From NCBI GenBank assembly GCA_944325435.1, contig CALVAC010000020.1, positions 1 through 63,100 on the forward strand: a DNA stretch of 63,100 bases. Direction: 5' to 3'. Under the pieces are notes generated by a model. The model saw only the letters and a list, made by a program, of their open reading frames with translations. It was not told the origin of the DNA and did not search any database. Each line of letters opens with the position of its first letter. The first letter of the stretch is position 1. The position numbers and the translations under genes are program-made. This document shows, piece by piece, positions 1 to 7,869 of the stretch. The DNA comes from an uncultured Bacteroidales bacterium (GTDB taxonomy: Bacteria; Bacteroidota; Bacteroidia; Bacteroidales; UBA932).

Positions 1-417
1 GGGAATGCCGAGTTCATTGAAAATCCTCCCGGCGAGTTTTCTTGCCATAGTGGCGCATTCTTCGAGTGTTACGCCTTTCACAGGGACAAGCGGCAGGACA
101 TCTGTCGCTCCGGAACGCGGATGCGTACCGTGCTGGATACGCATATCGATGAGTTCTGCAGCTTTGCGTACACCATTGAATGCCGCCTCTACTACAGATT
201 CAGGGGTGCCGGCGAAAGTGATGACTGTCCTGTTGGCGGCCTCTCCCCGGTCGATATGCAATATCTTTACTCCATCATCTTTCATAACGGGATCTTTTCT
301 CCCGTTTCCGGATGACTTGCCCTGAGCAGCTTTGGAAATAGCAGTGGCGATAGCCTCTATGACTTTCGGGTCGCGTCCTTCGCTGAAGTTCGGCACACAT
401 TCAATTATCCTTTCCAT
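1..417 (-). CDS. ftcD: Glutamate formimidoyltransferase, N-terminal part (cut by window edge)
   Basis: This enzyme transfers the formimino group of formiminoglutamate to tetrahydrofolate, a late step of histidine degradation in the cytoplasm. Only the first 139 codons lie in the window. The ATG at 417 opens with MERIIECVPNFSEGRD, the family hallmark, followed by NRTVITFAGTPE, AAFNGVRKAAELIDM and HPRSGATDVLPLVPV, all of which align with the formiminotransferase N-subdomain. Between the SEGRD motif and the VKILHIDRG strand there is a roughly 19-residue polar insertion (KSSGNGRKDPVMK region) that I do not remember from typical members. No promoter was recognised upstream. Family assignment is secure; whether a cyclodeaminase domain follows cannot be seen. 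Confidence 0.93.
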   Translation of the reverse strand, partial: MERIIECVPNFSEGRDPKVIEAIATAISKAAQGKSSGNGRKDPVMKDDGVKILHIDRGEAANRTVITFAGTPESVVEAAFNGVRKAAELIDMRIQHGTHPRSGATDVLPLVPVKGVTLEECATMARKLAGRIFNELGIP

Positions 418-490
418 ACGGGTCTTTATTGAGCAGGGTATAAATCTGGCACTTGTCTGATACTTTGTCATTAAATCGGCGGATATACAG

Positions 491-521
491 AAAAAGGGGC
501 ATGACCCTGCAGTCAGCCCCT
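491..521 (-). terminator. Rho-independent terminator of rpmH
   Basis: On the minus strand GGGGC-TGAC pairs with GTCA-(T)-GCCCC and is followed directly by a run of five T. It lies 24 bases after the rpmH stop codon, which fits a monocistronic rpmH transcript. Confidence 0.8.
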
Positions 522-544
522 CCTATAATCCCGATACCTGTAGA

Positions 545-697
545 CTAGAACCTGTCTTCAGATGATACTGTCAGTTTCTTGCGTCCGTGACGGCGGCGTG
601 AGGCGAGAACCCTGCGTCCGTTCGGAGTGGACATACGCTCACGGAATCCGTGTTTGTTGCGACGCTTCCTCTGTGATGGTTGGAATGTTCTTTTCAT
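545..697 (-). CDS. rpmH: 50S ribosomal protein L34
   Basis: A 50-residue, very basic protein starting [18 protein letters not shown] and containing [19 protein letters not shown], the nearly invariant L34 signature; it is a structural protein of the large ribosomal subunit. The C-terminal tail ([11 protein letters not shown]) is a few residues longer than in short L34 proteins. The gene stands alone between its own Bacteroidetes-type promoter and its own terminator. The rnpA and dnaA genes often found near rpmH in other phyla are absent here. Confidence 0.97.
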   Translation of the reverse strand: MKRTFQPSQRKRRNKHGFRERMSTPNGRRVLASRRRHGRKKLTVSSEDRF

Positions 698-741
698 ATT
701 CTGTATCTTTTATATTATAATCGTATGGAGTTTTGGGAGTG

Positions 742-772
742 CAAAGGTAGTGTTTTTCACTTTAATTGCAAA
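742..772 (-). promoter_or_regulatory. Bacteroidetes sigma-ABfr-type promoter of rpmH
   Basis: Read on the minus strand there is a -33 TTTG, a 19-bp spacer and a -7 TACCTTTG, matching the Bacteroidetes consensus TTTG-N19-21-TAnnTTTG. The predicted start of transcription is about 40 bases before the rpmH ATG. Confidence 0.85.
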
Positions 773-813
773 TATTTTCACTGAAAATCACTTTTCTGGC
801 CATATAGTCTCTG

Positions 814-1893
814 CTACTCTGTCTCCCTGTAATATGAAATGGAGTATTCAATGATGTAGTCGTATGCCGGTTCCCTGTTTGTCTCTATGCTTGACAGCAC
901 TTTCTCCGTGTAGTCAGAGTATAGTCTTTCACCGCCATTTTCAGTGTAGTTGTCGTAGTTTGTGATGGTCCTGTAGACAGTATATTCTGTGTATACTGTA
1001 TAGACAGGAACTTTCCCTGTTATGCCTGTAAGGCGGCCATCGGTGATATTGAATATGGTATCAGTCTTATCCCGGTCGATGTCCTGTGAAGATGAAGTGT
1101 ATGTGTATTCTCCGTCCTCAGGTATGGGTTCTCGTGCAGCTCCGGGGCTTCCCAGGTCGAACAAAGGGACATAGCCGGCATAATTCTGGCTGCGGATACC
1201 GAAGAGACCGGTGAGTCCTGGAATCATGAACATATCAATGCCGTATCCTCCGGTCAGGAGCCAGTTCAGGTCTATATTGACCGTATTCTCGTATCCCGAA
1301 TATTTGTAGCTGCAGTCCTCATCCCCTGAACTTCCTGTCAGGTTGCCGTCTGTCCAGGAGAATTCCCTGTCAATATACGGGTCGTCTGAACCCGTTCTCA
1401 GCAGATGCCATGAACTGTCGTATTCAAGAGTGATATATTCCCTGGTGTCAGAGTTTCTGTTGATGCTGACCCTTTCTGCTACACCATCCCCGTTGTCATC
1501 GTGTATGGTCATTGCCGGTGTTTCGGCACCATTGTCATTGAATATGTCCACTCTTGTGGCATTCCAGTCGAATATGTATTCAACCGTGTAGTCAACTCCG
1601 TTTCCGCTGTCGTCGTGCAGTTCAGTTATCTTGCTGATATTTCCTGTGTTGTCATATTCGAATGTCAGTGTTGTCGATGACTCTGAAGGCATACATTCTC
1701 TGATGTGAATCCTGCTGACCAGTCCGGAGGCCGCATTTCCCGTGTTGCCTCCATCTCCAGGATTTTCCCCGCTCCCTGCCCCTGGAACTTCTGGATTCAG
1801 GTCGTCTTTTCCGTCTTCGGGAAAACAGGATGTCGCGGCTGCAATTGTCAATGCCGATGCCAAGACCGGCAGCAGAAGATCTTTGATTTTCAT
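814..1893 (-). CDS. Secreted lipoprotein of unknown function (DUF4595-like)
   Basis: A 359-residue predicted lipoprotein: a hydrophobic signal sequence ends in ATSC (Cys23), followed by a Gly/Asn/Pro-rich linker to about residue 55. The rest is rich in Tyr, Asp and Thr, with short repeats of the kind FEYDNTGNISKI and LEYDSSWHLL resembling YD/RHS-like beta hairpins; this look is common among Bacteroidales lipoproteins annotated DUF4595, which I offer only as a tentative match. It follows rsmG by 18 bases on the same strand and may share its transcript. No catalytic motif was recognised. Function unknown. Confidence 0.7.
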   Translation of the reverse strand: MKIKDLLLPVLASALTIAAATSCFPEDGKDDLNPEVPGAGSGENPGDGGNTGNAASGLVSRIHIRECMPSESSTTLTFEYDNTGNISKITELHDDSGNGVDYTVEYIFDWNATRVDIFNDNGAETPAMTIHDDNGDGVAERVSINRNSDTREYITLEYDSSWHLLRTGSDDPYIDREFSWTDGNLTGSSGDEDCSYKYSGYENTVNIDLNWLLTGGYGIDMFMIPGLTGLFGIRSQNYAGYVPLFDLGSPGAAREPIPEDGEYTYTSSSQDIDRDKTDTIFNITDGRLTGITGKVPVYTVYTEYTVYRTITNYDNYTENGGERLYSDYTEKVLSSIETNREPAYDYIIEYSISYYRETE

Positions 1894-1911
1894 ACAAGGT
1901 AAATTTAAATG

Positions 1912-2595
1912 TTATATCCTGCGGTCAATGGAAATGACGAATTTCCCGGCAAAATACGGGTCTGCCATCCACGAGTCGACATGCCATGTATGGATTGAAT
2001 CTCCCGGGATCCTGAATTTACACATTACTGTCGAGAGTTCTTCTATGATATCACCGCCTTTGAGGTAGAGTATGCCCCTGCGGTATTTGCCGCGGACCCA
2101 GGGAAGGAATCTGTCGAGGGATGTGACGGCCCTGGAGACTATGTAGTCGAATTTCCCGTCAATGTCTTCCGCACGGGCGTTGATGACAGTGACATTTGTC
2201 AGCCCGATGGCTTCGGCTACGGCTTCAGCCACCCTTGTCTTTTTTCCGATTGAGTCACACAGGGTGAATCTGGCACCGGGAAACAGTATTGCGAGGGGGA
2301 TGCCGGGGAAACCTCCGCCTGTGCCGAGGTCCAGGATGCTGAGAGGTGTGGCTGGAGTTCCGGAGATGGCGGCCAGAAAGTCATTGTGCAGGAATGATTT
2401 CATATATCCGGCTATCGCAAGGGAATGCAGGACATGGTGCAGGTAAAGTGCGTCGATGTCTTTGCGTGATATGACATTGATCTTGCTGTTCCAGTCTCTG
2501 TACAGCCCTTCCAGCATCCGGTACTGTTCTTCCTGCCCTGCAGTCAGAGGGCCGAGGAGATTTCCGGCGGTATGTATGAATTCTGTGCAGTCCAT
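1912..2595 (-). CDS. rsmG: 16S rRNA (guanine-527-N7)-methyltransferase RsmG
   Basis: This SAM-dependent enzyme methylates N7 of G527 in 16S rRNA. The 227-residue length fits the family (about 205-240). The SAM-binding motif ILDLGTGGGFPGIPLAI lies near residues 88-104, followed by RAEDIDGKFDYIVSRAVTSLDRFLPW and LYLKGGD, all diagnostic for RsmG/GidB. It is separated from the upstream sigma gene by two small terminator-like hairpins and from the downstream lipoprotein by 18 bases. No clear promoter was seen in the 78-base gap upstream, so transcription may depend on partial readthrough. Confidence 0.95.
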   Translation of the reverse strand: MDCTEFIHTAGNLLGPLTAGQEEQYRMLEGLYRDWNSKINVISRKDIDALYLHHVLHSLAIAGYMKSFLHNDFLAAISGTPATPLSILDLGTGGGFPGIPLAILFPGARFTLCDSIGKKTRVAEAVAEAIGLTNVTVINARAEDIDGKFDYIVSRAVTSLDRFLPWVRGKYRRGILYLKGGDIIEELSTVMCKFRIPGDSIHTWHVDSWMADPYFAGKFVISIDRRI

Positions 2596-2610
2596 TTGTC
2601 TTTGTTTGGC

Positions 2611-2638
2611 GGATTTTTCGCTTTGCCCGGGATGACAA
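2611..2638. repeat. Degenerate REP-like intergenic element, copy 1
   Basis: The stretch GGATTTTTCGCTTTG...GGGATGACAA resembles the element at 51107-51134, which reads GGATCCTTCGCTTTG...AGGATTACAA. The two agree at about 22 of 28 positions. This type of GGATCCTTCG...CAGGAT element is a recurrent intergenic repeat in many bacterial genomes. The hairpin arms are partly lost in this copy. Confidence 0.45.
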
Positions 2639-2673
2639 AAGCACCAGGAGGTGCAAAACCGTTATGGTAACGG
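2637..2673 (-). terminator. Tandem terminator-like hairpins after the sigma factor gene
   Basis: Immediately after the stop codon at 2674, the minus strand reads CCGTTA-CCA-TAACGG followed by TTTT, then GCACC-TCCT-GGTGC followed by TTTTG. Two short perfect hairpins, each with a T run, are plausible (possibly partial) terminators between the polA/sigma transcript and rsmG. Confidence 0.6.
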
Positions 2674-3273
2674 TCAGAGCAGTTCATCCGAGACTTCCAT
2701 CATTTTCATGAGCTGGGCTTTCGCCCTCCTTATCCTTGTCTTGACGGTGTTTATAGGGATTTCCAGCTCGTCAGCGATCTCCTTGTATCCGAAATTGTCG
2801 ATAAGGTTCATTTTTGCCACTATCCTGTAGTCATCTTTGAGCTTGTCTATGTTGGCTATCCATTTGTCGTATTCCTGCTGGTTGATTATTTCGTCCTCAG
2901 GGTTGTGCATTGTCGCAGGTATCTCGTTCATCTCGGCAAGCTGTTCGCTGATGGAAGTGGTGGGGAGGTTGCTTTTTTCCCTGTCCTTGCGTCCGATATG
3001 GTCGAAAGCCGTGTTCCTGGCAATCCTGTACAGCCAAGTGGAGAACCTGTATGCGGGATTGTAGGTCCCGATCTGGCTGAAGGCTTTCTGGAAACTTTCC
3101 AGACAGATGTCTTCTATGTCCTCCTGCTGGGATATGTACCGGGCGATGTGGGCTCTGACTCCCTTGTCATATCGCGTGTAAAGCACGATATATGCTGCCT
3201 GGTTCTGTTCCAGGGCAAGGGACACCAGTTCCTCATCGGTCAGATTAGTGAGCTTCGAGCCAGTTTTTTCCAT
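2674..3273 (-). CDS. Sigma-70 family RNA polymerase sigma factor (ECF-like)
   Basis: A roughly 199-residue two-domain sigma factor. Region 2 is seen in the stretch from EDICLESFQKAFSQI to FSTWLYRIARNTAFDHIGRKDRE and region 4 in the stretch FGYKEIADELEIPINTVKTRIRRAKAQL, a typical ECF-type arrangement. The open frame extends up to 3315, but I choose the ATG at 3273 (MEKTGSKLTNLTDEELV), because residues before it look unlike sigma region 1.2/2 and lie fully inside polA. With this start the gene overlaps the polA 3' end by 29 bases in a different frame, suggesting translational coupling. No anti-sigma factor is adjacent. The target regulon is unknown. Confidence 0.88.
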   Translation of the reverse strand: MEKTGSKLTNLTDEELVSLALEQNQAAYIVLYTRYDKGVRAHIARYISQQEDIEDICLESFQKAFSQIGTYNPAYRFSTWLYRIARNTAFDHIGRKDREKSNLPTTSISEQLAEMNEIPATMHNPEDEIINQQEYDKWIANIDKLKDDYRIVAKMNLIDNFGYKEIADELEIPINTVKTRIRRAKAQLMKMMEVSDELL

Positions 3274-5902
3274 AATTGCAATCAACCGTAAGAGGTATTG
3301 ATAATTGTATGACATTCTCCATCTCCTCAGTGACTGTCCGTTTCAGTTCTTCCGCTTCGGATAGAAGAGCATCGAATACGAGTTCGTCATGCACCTGTAG
3401 CACCATTCTGCTCTGCATCCCGGATGCTTCCAGCCTTTTTGACACATTGATCATGGCTTTCTTTATGATGTCTGCTGCAGTGCCCTGGATAGGAGCGTTT
3501 ATGGCATTCCTTTCCGCGAGGGACCTGACTGTATTGTTCTTGGAAGTGATGTCAGGCAAGTACCTCCTGCGACCGAAAAGGGTCTCGGCATAGCCTTTTT
3601 CTCTGGCGGAAGCTATTGCCTTGTCGATGTAGGAAGATATTGTCGGGAAGTTGGCGAAATAATCCTCTATTATTTTCTTCGCATCGGCTCTGGAGATTTT
3701 CAGCCGCTGGGACAGTCCGAATGCGGAGATGCCGTACATAATCCCGAAATTGGCTGTCTTTGCAATCCGTCTCTGGTCTTCCGTGACATCCTCGAGGGCT
3801 ATCTTGAAGATTTTGGATGCAGTGATGGCGTGGACATCCAGACCGTGCCGGAAAGCCTCCACAAGGTGTCCGTCCTGGCTCAGGTGCGCCATGATACGCA
3901 GCTCTATCTGCGAATAGTCGGCTGACATTATTACCCCGTCTTCTCGGCTGGGGATGAATGCCTTGCGGATTTCCTTGCCTCTTTCGGTGCGTACAGGGAT
4001 GTTCTGGAGGTTCGGCTTGGATGAACTCAGCCGTCCGGTAGCTGTCAGAGCCTGGTTGAATGTCGTATGTATCTTTCCTGTCTGTGGCGACACGAAATTT
4101 GGGAACGGGTCGATATATGTGGACAGAAGTTTCCTTACGCCACGGTATTCCAGGATTTCGTTTATTATGGGATGCCTGTCGGCCAGGGCAGTGAGCGTCT
4201 CTTCATCGGTGGAGTAGCTGTACCGTTTGTCGCTCCCTGCTTTCTTTACCTTGGGATCGAGTGCGAGCTTCTCGAAGATGACCGCTCCGATCTGCTTTGT
4301 GGACAGGATGTTGAGCTTGGGTTCCCCTGCCATCTCACGGACTCTCTGCTGGATCTGTTCCATCTCCGTGTTCAGGCTTGCCGCATATTGCTTCAGCTGG
4401 TTGAGGTCTATCTTGACCCCTGTGCGTTCCATATCTCCGAGCACTCTGATCAGAGGTTCCTCTATCCTGTCATACAGGACTGCAAGGTCGAGTTCTTCTA
4501 TCTCCTTGCGGACCAGCCTGCCGAGAATGGCTGTGGCGACTGCCTCCTTGTCCCTCGGCGGCTCATCATCCTCTGTCATATTCTGGTCGAAAAGAGAGGC
4601 GGAAGCAGCCTTCCGTTCCTGGCCGGGCTCCTCGATGCTGATGCCGAGGTAGCTTTTGGCAAGGATGTCCAGCCTGTGGCTTTTCTCGGGGTTGATGAGG
4701 TAGTGCATCAGTTCGATGTCCAACAGCTGTCCCCTGAGATTCAATCCATTATAGTCCAGTATGTTCCCAAGCCGTTTGAGGTCATATCCGCTTTTGCTGA
4801 GACTCTCATCCTCGATAATCTCCCTGAACTGTTCCGCGCTGCCTGATGATGAGAATTTCCGCTCTCCAAGATCAATCCCGATGGTCAGCCTGCGGATGCC
4901 GCAGAAAATGGTCGTGCCCAGAAAATCCGGAACAATGGAGAACCCGCCTGCTTTTCTGGCTGTTTCACACGCTTGTGCCGGAGATGTTTCCGTGAAGTCG
5001 AGGTCGGCTTCATTTTCCCCGGTATCAATTCCCGTATCTCCGAGGTATCTTTTCAAGGACCCGAATTCGTACTCATCGAAAAGTTCGGCCGCATAATGGC
5101 TGTATCCGGTGTCGAGGGCCATTTCGTCAGGTTTGAACTCTACCGGGGCATTTGTTCTTATGGTCACGAGGTCATGGCTCAAGGCTATGTGCCCCCGCGC
5201 CTGCTCGAACGCCTCCCGCTGCTTTGCCGTCAGCTCGTCCAGATGGTTGTATATCTCTTTTGCAGAACCGTATTTGCAGATAAGTTTTTTTGCCCCGATC
5301 TCTCCCACTCCCTTTACTCCCGGGACATTGTCGGATGCATCTCCGCAGAGAGTGAGTATATCGATTACCTGTGCCGGGTTGTCTATCCCGTATCTGCCGC
5401 ATATCTCGGCGGGCCCTATGATTTCCCTGTCTCCTCCGGCCTTGCCAGGTCTGTACTGGAATATCCTGTCGGATATGAGCTGCCCGTAGTCTTTGTCCGG
5501 CGTGACCATATAGACCGTGAATCCCTCTCCTGCGGCCTTCCTGGCGACTGTCCCTATCACATCGTCCGCCTCATACCCCATCACCATCAGCACGGGGATG
5601 TTCAGAGCCTTGCACAGTTCCGTGAGAGGTTCGAGGGCATCGATCACAAGCTGTGGAGTCGCTTCCCTCGTACCTTTGTATTCCGGGTACATCTCGTTCC
5701 TGAATGTTCCTCCGGGGGGATCGAACGAGACTGCAAGGTGGGTGGGTTTCTCCTTGTCTATGAGTTCGAGTATGTATTTGGTGAACCCGAACAGGATGGA
5801 GGTGTCCACGCCCTTTGAATTTATCATGGGATGTCGCAGGAAGGCATAGTACATCTTGAAAACAAGTGCGTGTCCATCTATCAGATATAGTCTCTTGTCC
5901 AT
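3245..5902 (-). CDS. polA: DNA polymerase I
   Basis: This enzyme removes RNA primers and fills gaps in replication and repair. The 885-residue protein has an N-terminal 5'-3' nuclease (LYLIDGHALVFKMYYAF; GYEADDVIGTVA; TLCGDASDNVPGVKGVG), a central 3'-5' exonuclease fold and a C-terminal polymerase with motif A (SADYSQIELRIMAHLS), motif B (RRIAKTANFGIMYGISAFGL) and motif C (VLQVHDELVFDA). In the central domain the ExoI DxE motif is not visible (FSIVPDFLG in its place) and ExoII NxxxD is changed to SGYDLKRL, so proofreading is probably lost, as in Taq or Bacillus-type Pol I. It is shorter than the 928-residue E. coli protein. It starts 18 bases after the stop of the upstream transporter gene. 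Confidence 0.97.
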   Translation of the reverse strand: MDKRLYLIDGHALVFKMYYAFLRHPMINSKGVDTSILFGFTKYILELIDKEKPTHLAVSFDPPGGTFRNEMYPEYKGTREATPQLVIDALEPLTELCKALNIPVLMVMGYEADDVIGTVARKAAGEGFTVYMVTPDKDYGQLISDRIFQYRPGKAGGDREIIGPAEICGRYGIDNPAQVIDILTLCGDASDNVPGVKGVGEIGAKKLICKYGSAKEIYNHLDELTAKQREAFEQARGHIALSHDLVTIRTNAPVEFKPDEMALDTGYSHYAAELFDEYEFGSLKRYLGDTGIDTGENEADLDFTETSPAQACETARKAGGFSIVPDFLGTTIFCGIRRLTIGIDLGERKFSSSGSAEQFREIIEDESLSKSGYDLKRLGNILDYNGLNLRGQLLDIELMHYLINPEKSHRLDILAKSYLGISIEEPGQERKAASASLFDQNMTEDDEPPRDKEAVATAILGRLVRKEIEELDLAVLYDRIEEPLIRVLGDMERTGVKIDLNQLKQYAASLNTEMEQIQQRVREMAGEPKLNILSTKQIGAVIFEKLALDPKVKKAGSDKRYSYSTDEETLTALADRHPIINEILEYRGVRKLLSTYIDPFPNFVSPQTGKIHTTFNQALTATGRLSSSKPNLQNIPVRTERGKEIRKAFIPSREDGVIMSADYSQIELRIMAHLSQDGHLVEAFRHGLDVHAITASKIFKIALEDVTEDQRRIAKTANFGIMYGISAFGLSQRLKISRADAKKIIEDYFANFPTISSYIDKAIASAREKGYAETLFGRRRYLPDITSKNNTVRSLAERNAINAPIQGTAADIIKKAMINVSKRLEASGMQSRMVLQVHDELVFDALLSEAEELKRTVTEEMENVIQLSIPLTVDCNYGKNWLEAH

Positions 5903-5920
5903 CTCTTCATTCAGGTGTAA

Positions 5921-7798
5921 TCAACTGCCAAAGGTAATATTTTTATTTTTGAAAATGCTGACGGCAGTCTGTAATTTTTCGTGGATGCCGGTTTCCTCTA
6001 TGCCTGTGGCCGGTGCGGAAATACGGAAGATTCCATCGGCCCCGATTGCGGCAATCCTGTTGCAGTATGCGGCGGCTTCCTTTATGTCGTGCGAGGAGAA
6101 AATGACTGCCGTTCCGGTCTTCCGGGTGATGTCGCGTACCAGTGACAGCACTTCCAGACGGTTTTCGGCATCGAGAAATGCCGTCGGTTCGTCAAGGAGG
6201 ATGAGGTCTGCCTGCCTGCACAGTGCGGAAGCCATACAGCCTTTCTGAAATTCCCCGTCGCTCAATGTGGAGATGTCCCTGCCCGAAAGGTCTTCAATGT
6301 GGAGCCGTTCCATTGCATCAGCCAGTCTTTCCCTGTCTTCTTCTGACAGCCTTCCTGCCCAGTCGCTCAGCCTGAAGCAGCCTGTCCTTATGAATTCTTC
6401 AAGGGTGAATCCTTCCACTTTCCTGATGCCGGATGGTATCATAATGACATTGGCGGTTGCTCCCTTTGCAGAGAAAATGCCGCTCCGGCGGTCACTGATT
6501 GTCCCGGATGAGGCGATGGCGTTCAGAAGCGTTGTCTTGCCGCTTCCGTTGGCTCCGCAGAGCAGGATGCAGTCTCCCGTATGAATGTCGAATGTAATGC
6601 CCGAACACAGTGTGCGCCCTCCATATCCTATTGTCAGGTCTTTTATGCCCAGCAGCATCCGGCGGTTCCGGCTCATGCCGTCGGAGCCTGTCTCTCCCGG
6701 ACTTGTCTTGCCGGTACCGTGCCGGACTTCTCCCGGTGTCTCGTCCCTTTTCTCCGCGCCTTCCCTATATGACGGTGCCGACTGATGTCCTCTGTCCGCC
6801 TTTTCCGGAAAATGTCCGTCTCTTGCCCTGCCGGATGCTCCGGAATCTCCCTTCAGCATTATGTACAGGATGAACGGTATGCCGATAAGTGCCATGGTGC
6901 TGCCGGATGGGAGGGGCGTGGGGGAAGCCTGCGACACGATGTCGGCGGCAGTCCCGAGTATCGCTCCGATGACAAGGCTGGCCGGAAGGACTGTCAGATG
7001 TGCCGATGTCCCGGCAATGCGTCTGGCGATATGGGGTGCGACAATCCCGATGAAACCGACAGGCCCGCAGAATGCAGTCACGGCCCCTGTGGCAATGCAG
7101 CAGCCTGTCAGAGAGATCCACCTTATCTTCGCGGGGGCGGCTCCGGACAGGGTCGCGTAGCTGTCTCCGAACAGAAGTATGTCAAGGCCTTTCGCTTCCC
7201 TCAGCCCCAGAATGGTCCCGGCAGCGCCTGCGACAGCCATTATGATGATACCGGTGCCGCTGCAGTGTATGAAACTGCCTGCCGCCCAGCTGTAGTAGAG
7301 TTTGAGACTGTCCGGAGCAGCCCACGCCTGGAGCACGGATATGATGGCGTTGAAGGCGAAACCTGTCAGAACCCCGAAAATCAGCAAGGTATATGTCCCT
7401 TTAACTTTCCGGGATATATATATTATAAGGAGTGAAGTGAGCAATGCCCCGGCAGCGGCGGCAGCGGCTATTGTCAGGTTGCCTGCAAGTCCGGCCACGG
7501 CTTTACCTGCCGCACCCGACCCGGCCATCCCTCCTGCAAGCGTCACGACGGCGGCTCCAAGCCCTGCACCGGAGCTTACGCCCATTATGTGCGGGTCTGC
7601 CAGAGGGTTTCTGAATATGGCCTGCATCTGGGCACCTGCAAGGGCAAGAGCGGCTCCGCATAATGCAGCCGTCATTGCACGCGGTATCCTCAGCAGACTG
7701 TACACCTCCATCGGTGCATCCCCTCCTATGAGGATGTCTGCGGCGAGCATTGCGGCAAGGACTGCCGCGACGGTTATGGACAATCTCTTCCTTTTCAT
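5921..7798 (-). CDS. Fused FecCD-type permease and ABC ATPase (siderophore/heme/cobalamin importer)
   Basis: A 625-residue fusion of two ABC importer parts usually encoded separately. Residues 1 to about 315 form a FecCD/BtuC permease with about 9-10 hydrophobic segments and the signatures RIPRAMTAALCGAALALAGAQMQ, NPLADPHIMGVSSGAG and GFIGIVAPHIAR. A charged linker of about 55 residues leads to an ATPase beginning near MSRNRRM (residue 375), with Walker A GANGSGKTT, signature LSDGE, Walker B LILLDEP and H-loop FSSHD. I place the start at 7798 (MKRKRL); the upstream ATG at 7822 lies before a TAACTTTG -7 element. No substrate-binding protein or outer-membrane receptor is adjacent. The import substrate is not determined. 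Confidence 0.9.
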   Translation of the reverse strand: MKRKRLSITVAAVLAAMLAADILIGGDAPMEVYSLLRIPRAMTAALCGAALALAGAQMQAIFRNPLADPHIMGVSSGAGLGAAVVTLAGGMAGSGAAGKAVAGLAGNLTIAAAAAAGALLTSLLIIYISRKVKGTYTLLIFGVLTGFAFNAIISVLQAWAAPDSLKLYYSWAAGSFIHCSGTGIIIMAVAGAAGTILGLREAKGLDILLFGDSYATLSGAAPAKIRWISLTGCCIATGAVTAFCGPVGFIGIVAPHIARRIAGTSAHLTVLPASLVIGAILGTAADIVSQASPTPLPSGSTMALIGIPFILYIMLKGDSGASGRARDGHFPEKADRGHQSAPSYREGAEKRDETPGEVRHGTGKTSPGETGSDGMSRNRRMLLGIKDLTIGYGGRTLCSGITFDIHTGDCILLCGANGSGKTTLLNAIASSGTISDRRSGIFSAKGATANVIMIPSGIRKVEGFTLEEFIRTGCFRLSDWAGRLSEEDRERLADAMERLHIEDLSGRDISTLSDGEFQKGCMASALCRQADLILLDEPTAFLDAENRLEVLSLVRDITRKTGTAVIFSSHDIKEAAAYCNRIAAIGADGIFRISAPATGIEETGIHEKLQTAVSIFKNKNITFGS

Positions 7799-7809
7799 CC
7801 CTGGCCCGG

Positions 7810-7817
7810 CAAAGTTA
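7810..7817 (-). promoter_or_regulatory. -7 promoter element of the transporter fusion gene
   Basis: TAACTTTG on the minus strand matches TAnnTTTG. Transcription would start only a few bases before the ATG at 7798, giving a near-leaderless mRNA. No -33 TTTG was found at the right spacing. Confidence 0.45.
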
Positions 7818-7839
7818 AACAATATTCTTATGAATTTCG

Positions 7840-7847
7840 TATCTTTG
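7840..7847 (+). promoter_or_regulatory. -7 promoter element of the response regulator operon
   Basis: TATCTTTG matches TAnnTTTG and lies 22 bases before the response regulator ATG at 7870, back to back with the -7 element of the divergent transporter gene. No -33 TTTG was found. Confidence 0.5.
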
Positions 7848-7869
7848 GCGCTGTACGGAATGTGAAGCT

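Noticed and set aside
6785..7865. Plus-strand open frames (216 and 187 codons) opposite the FecCD permease
   Set aside because: Low-complexity Ala/Pro/Cys-rich translations antisense to a well-supported transporter.
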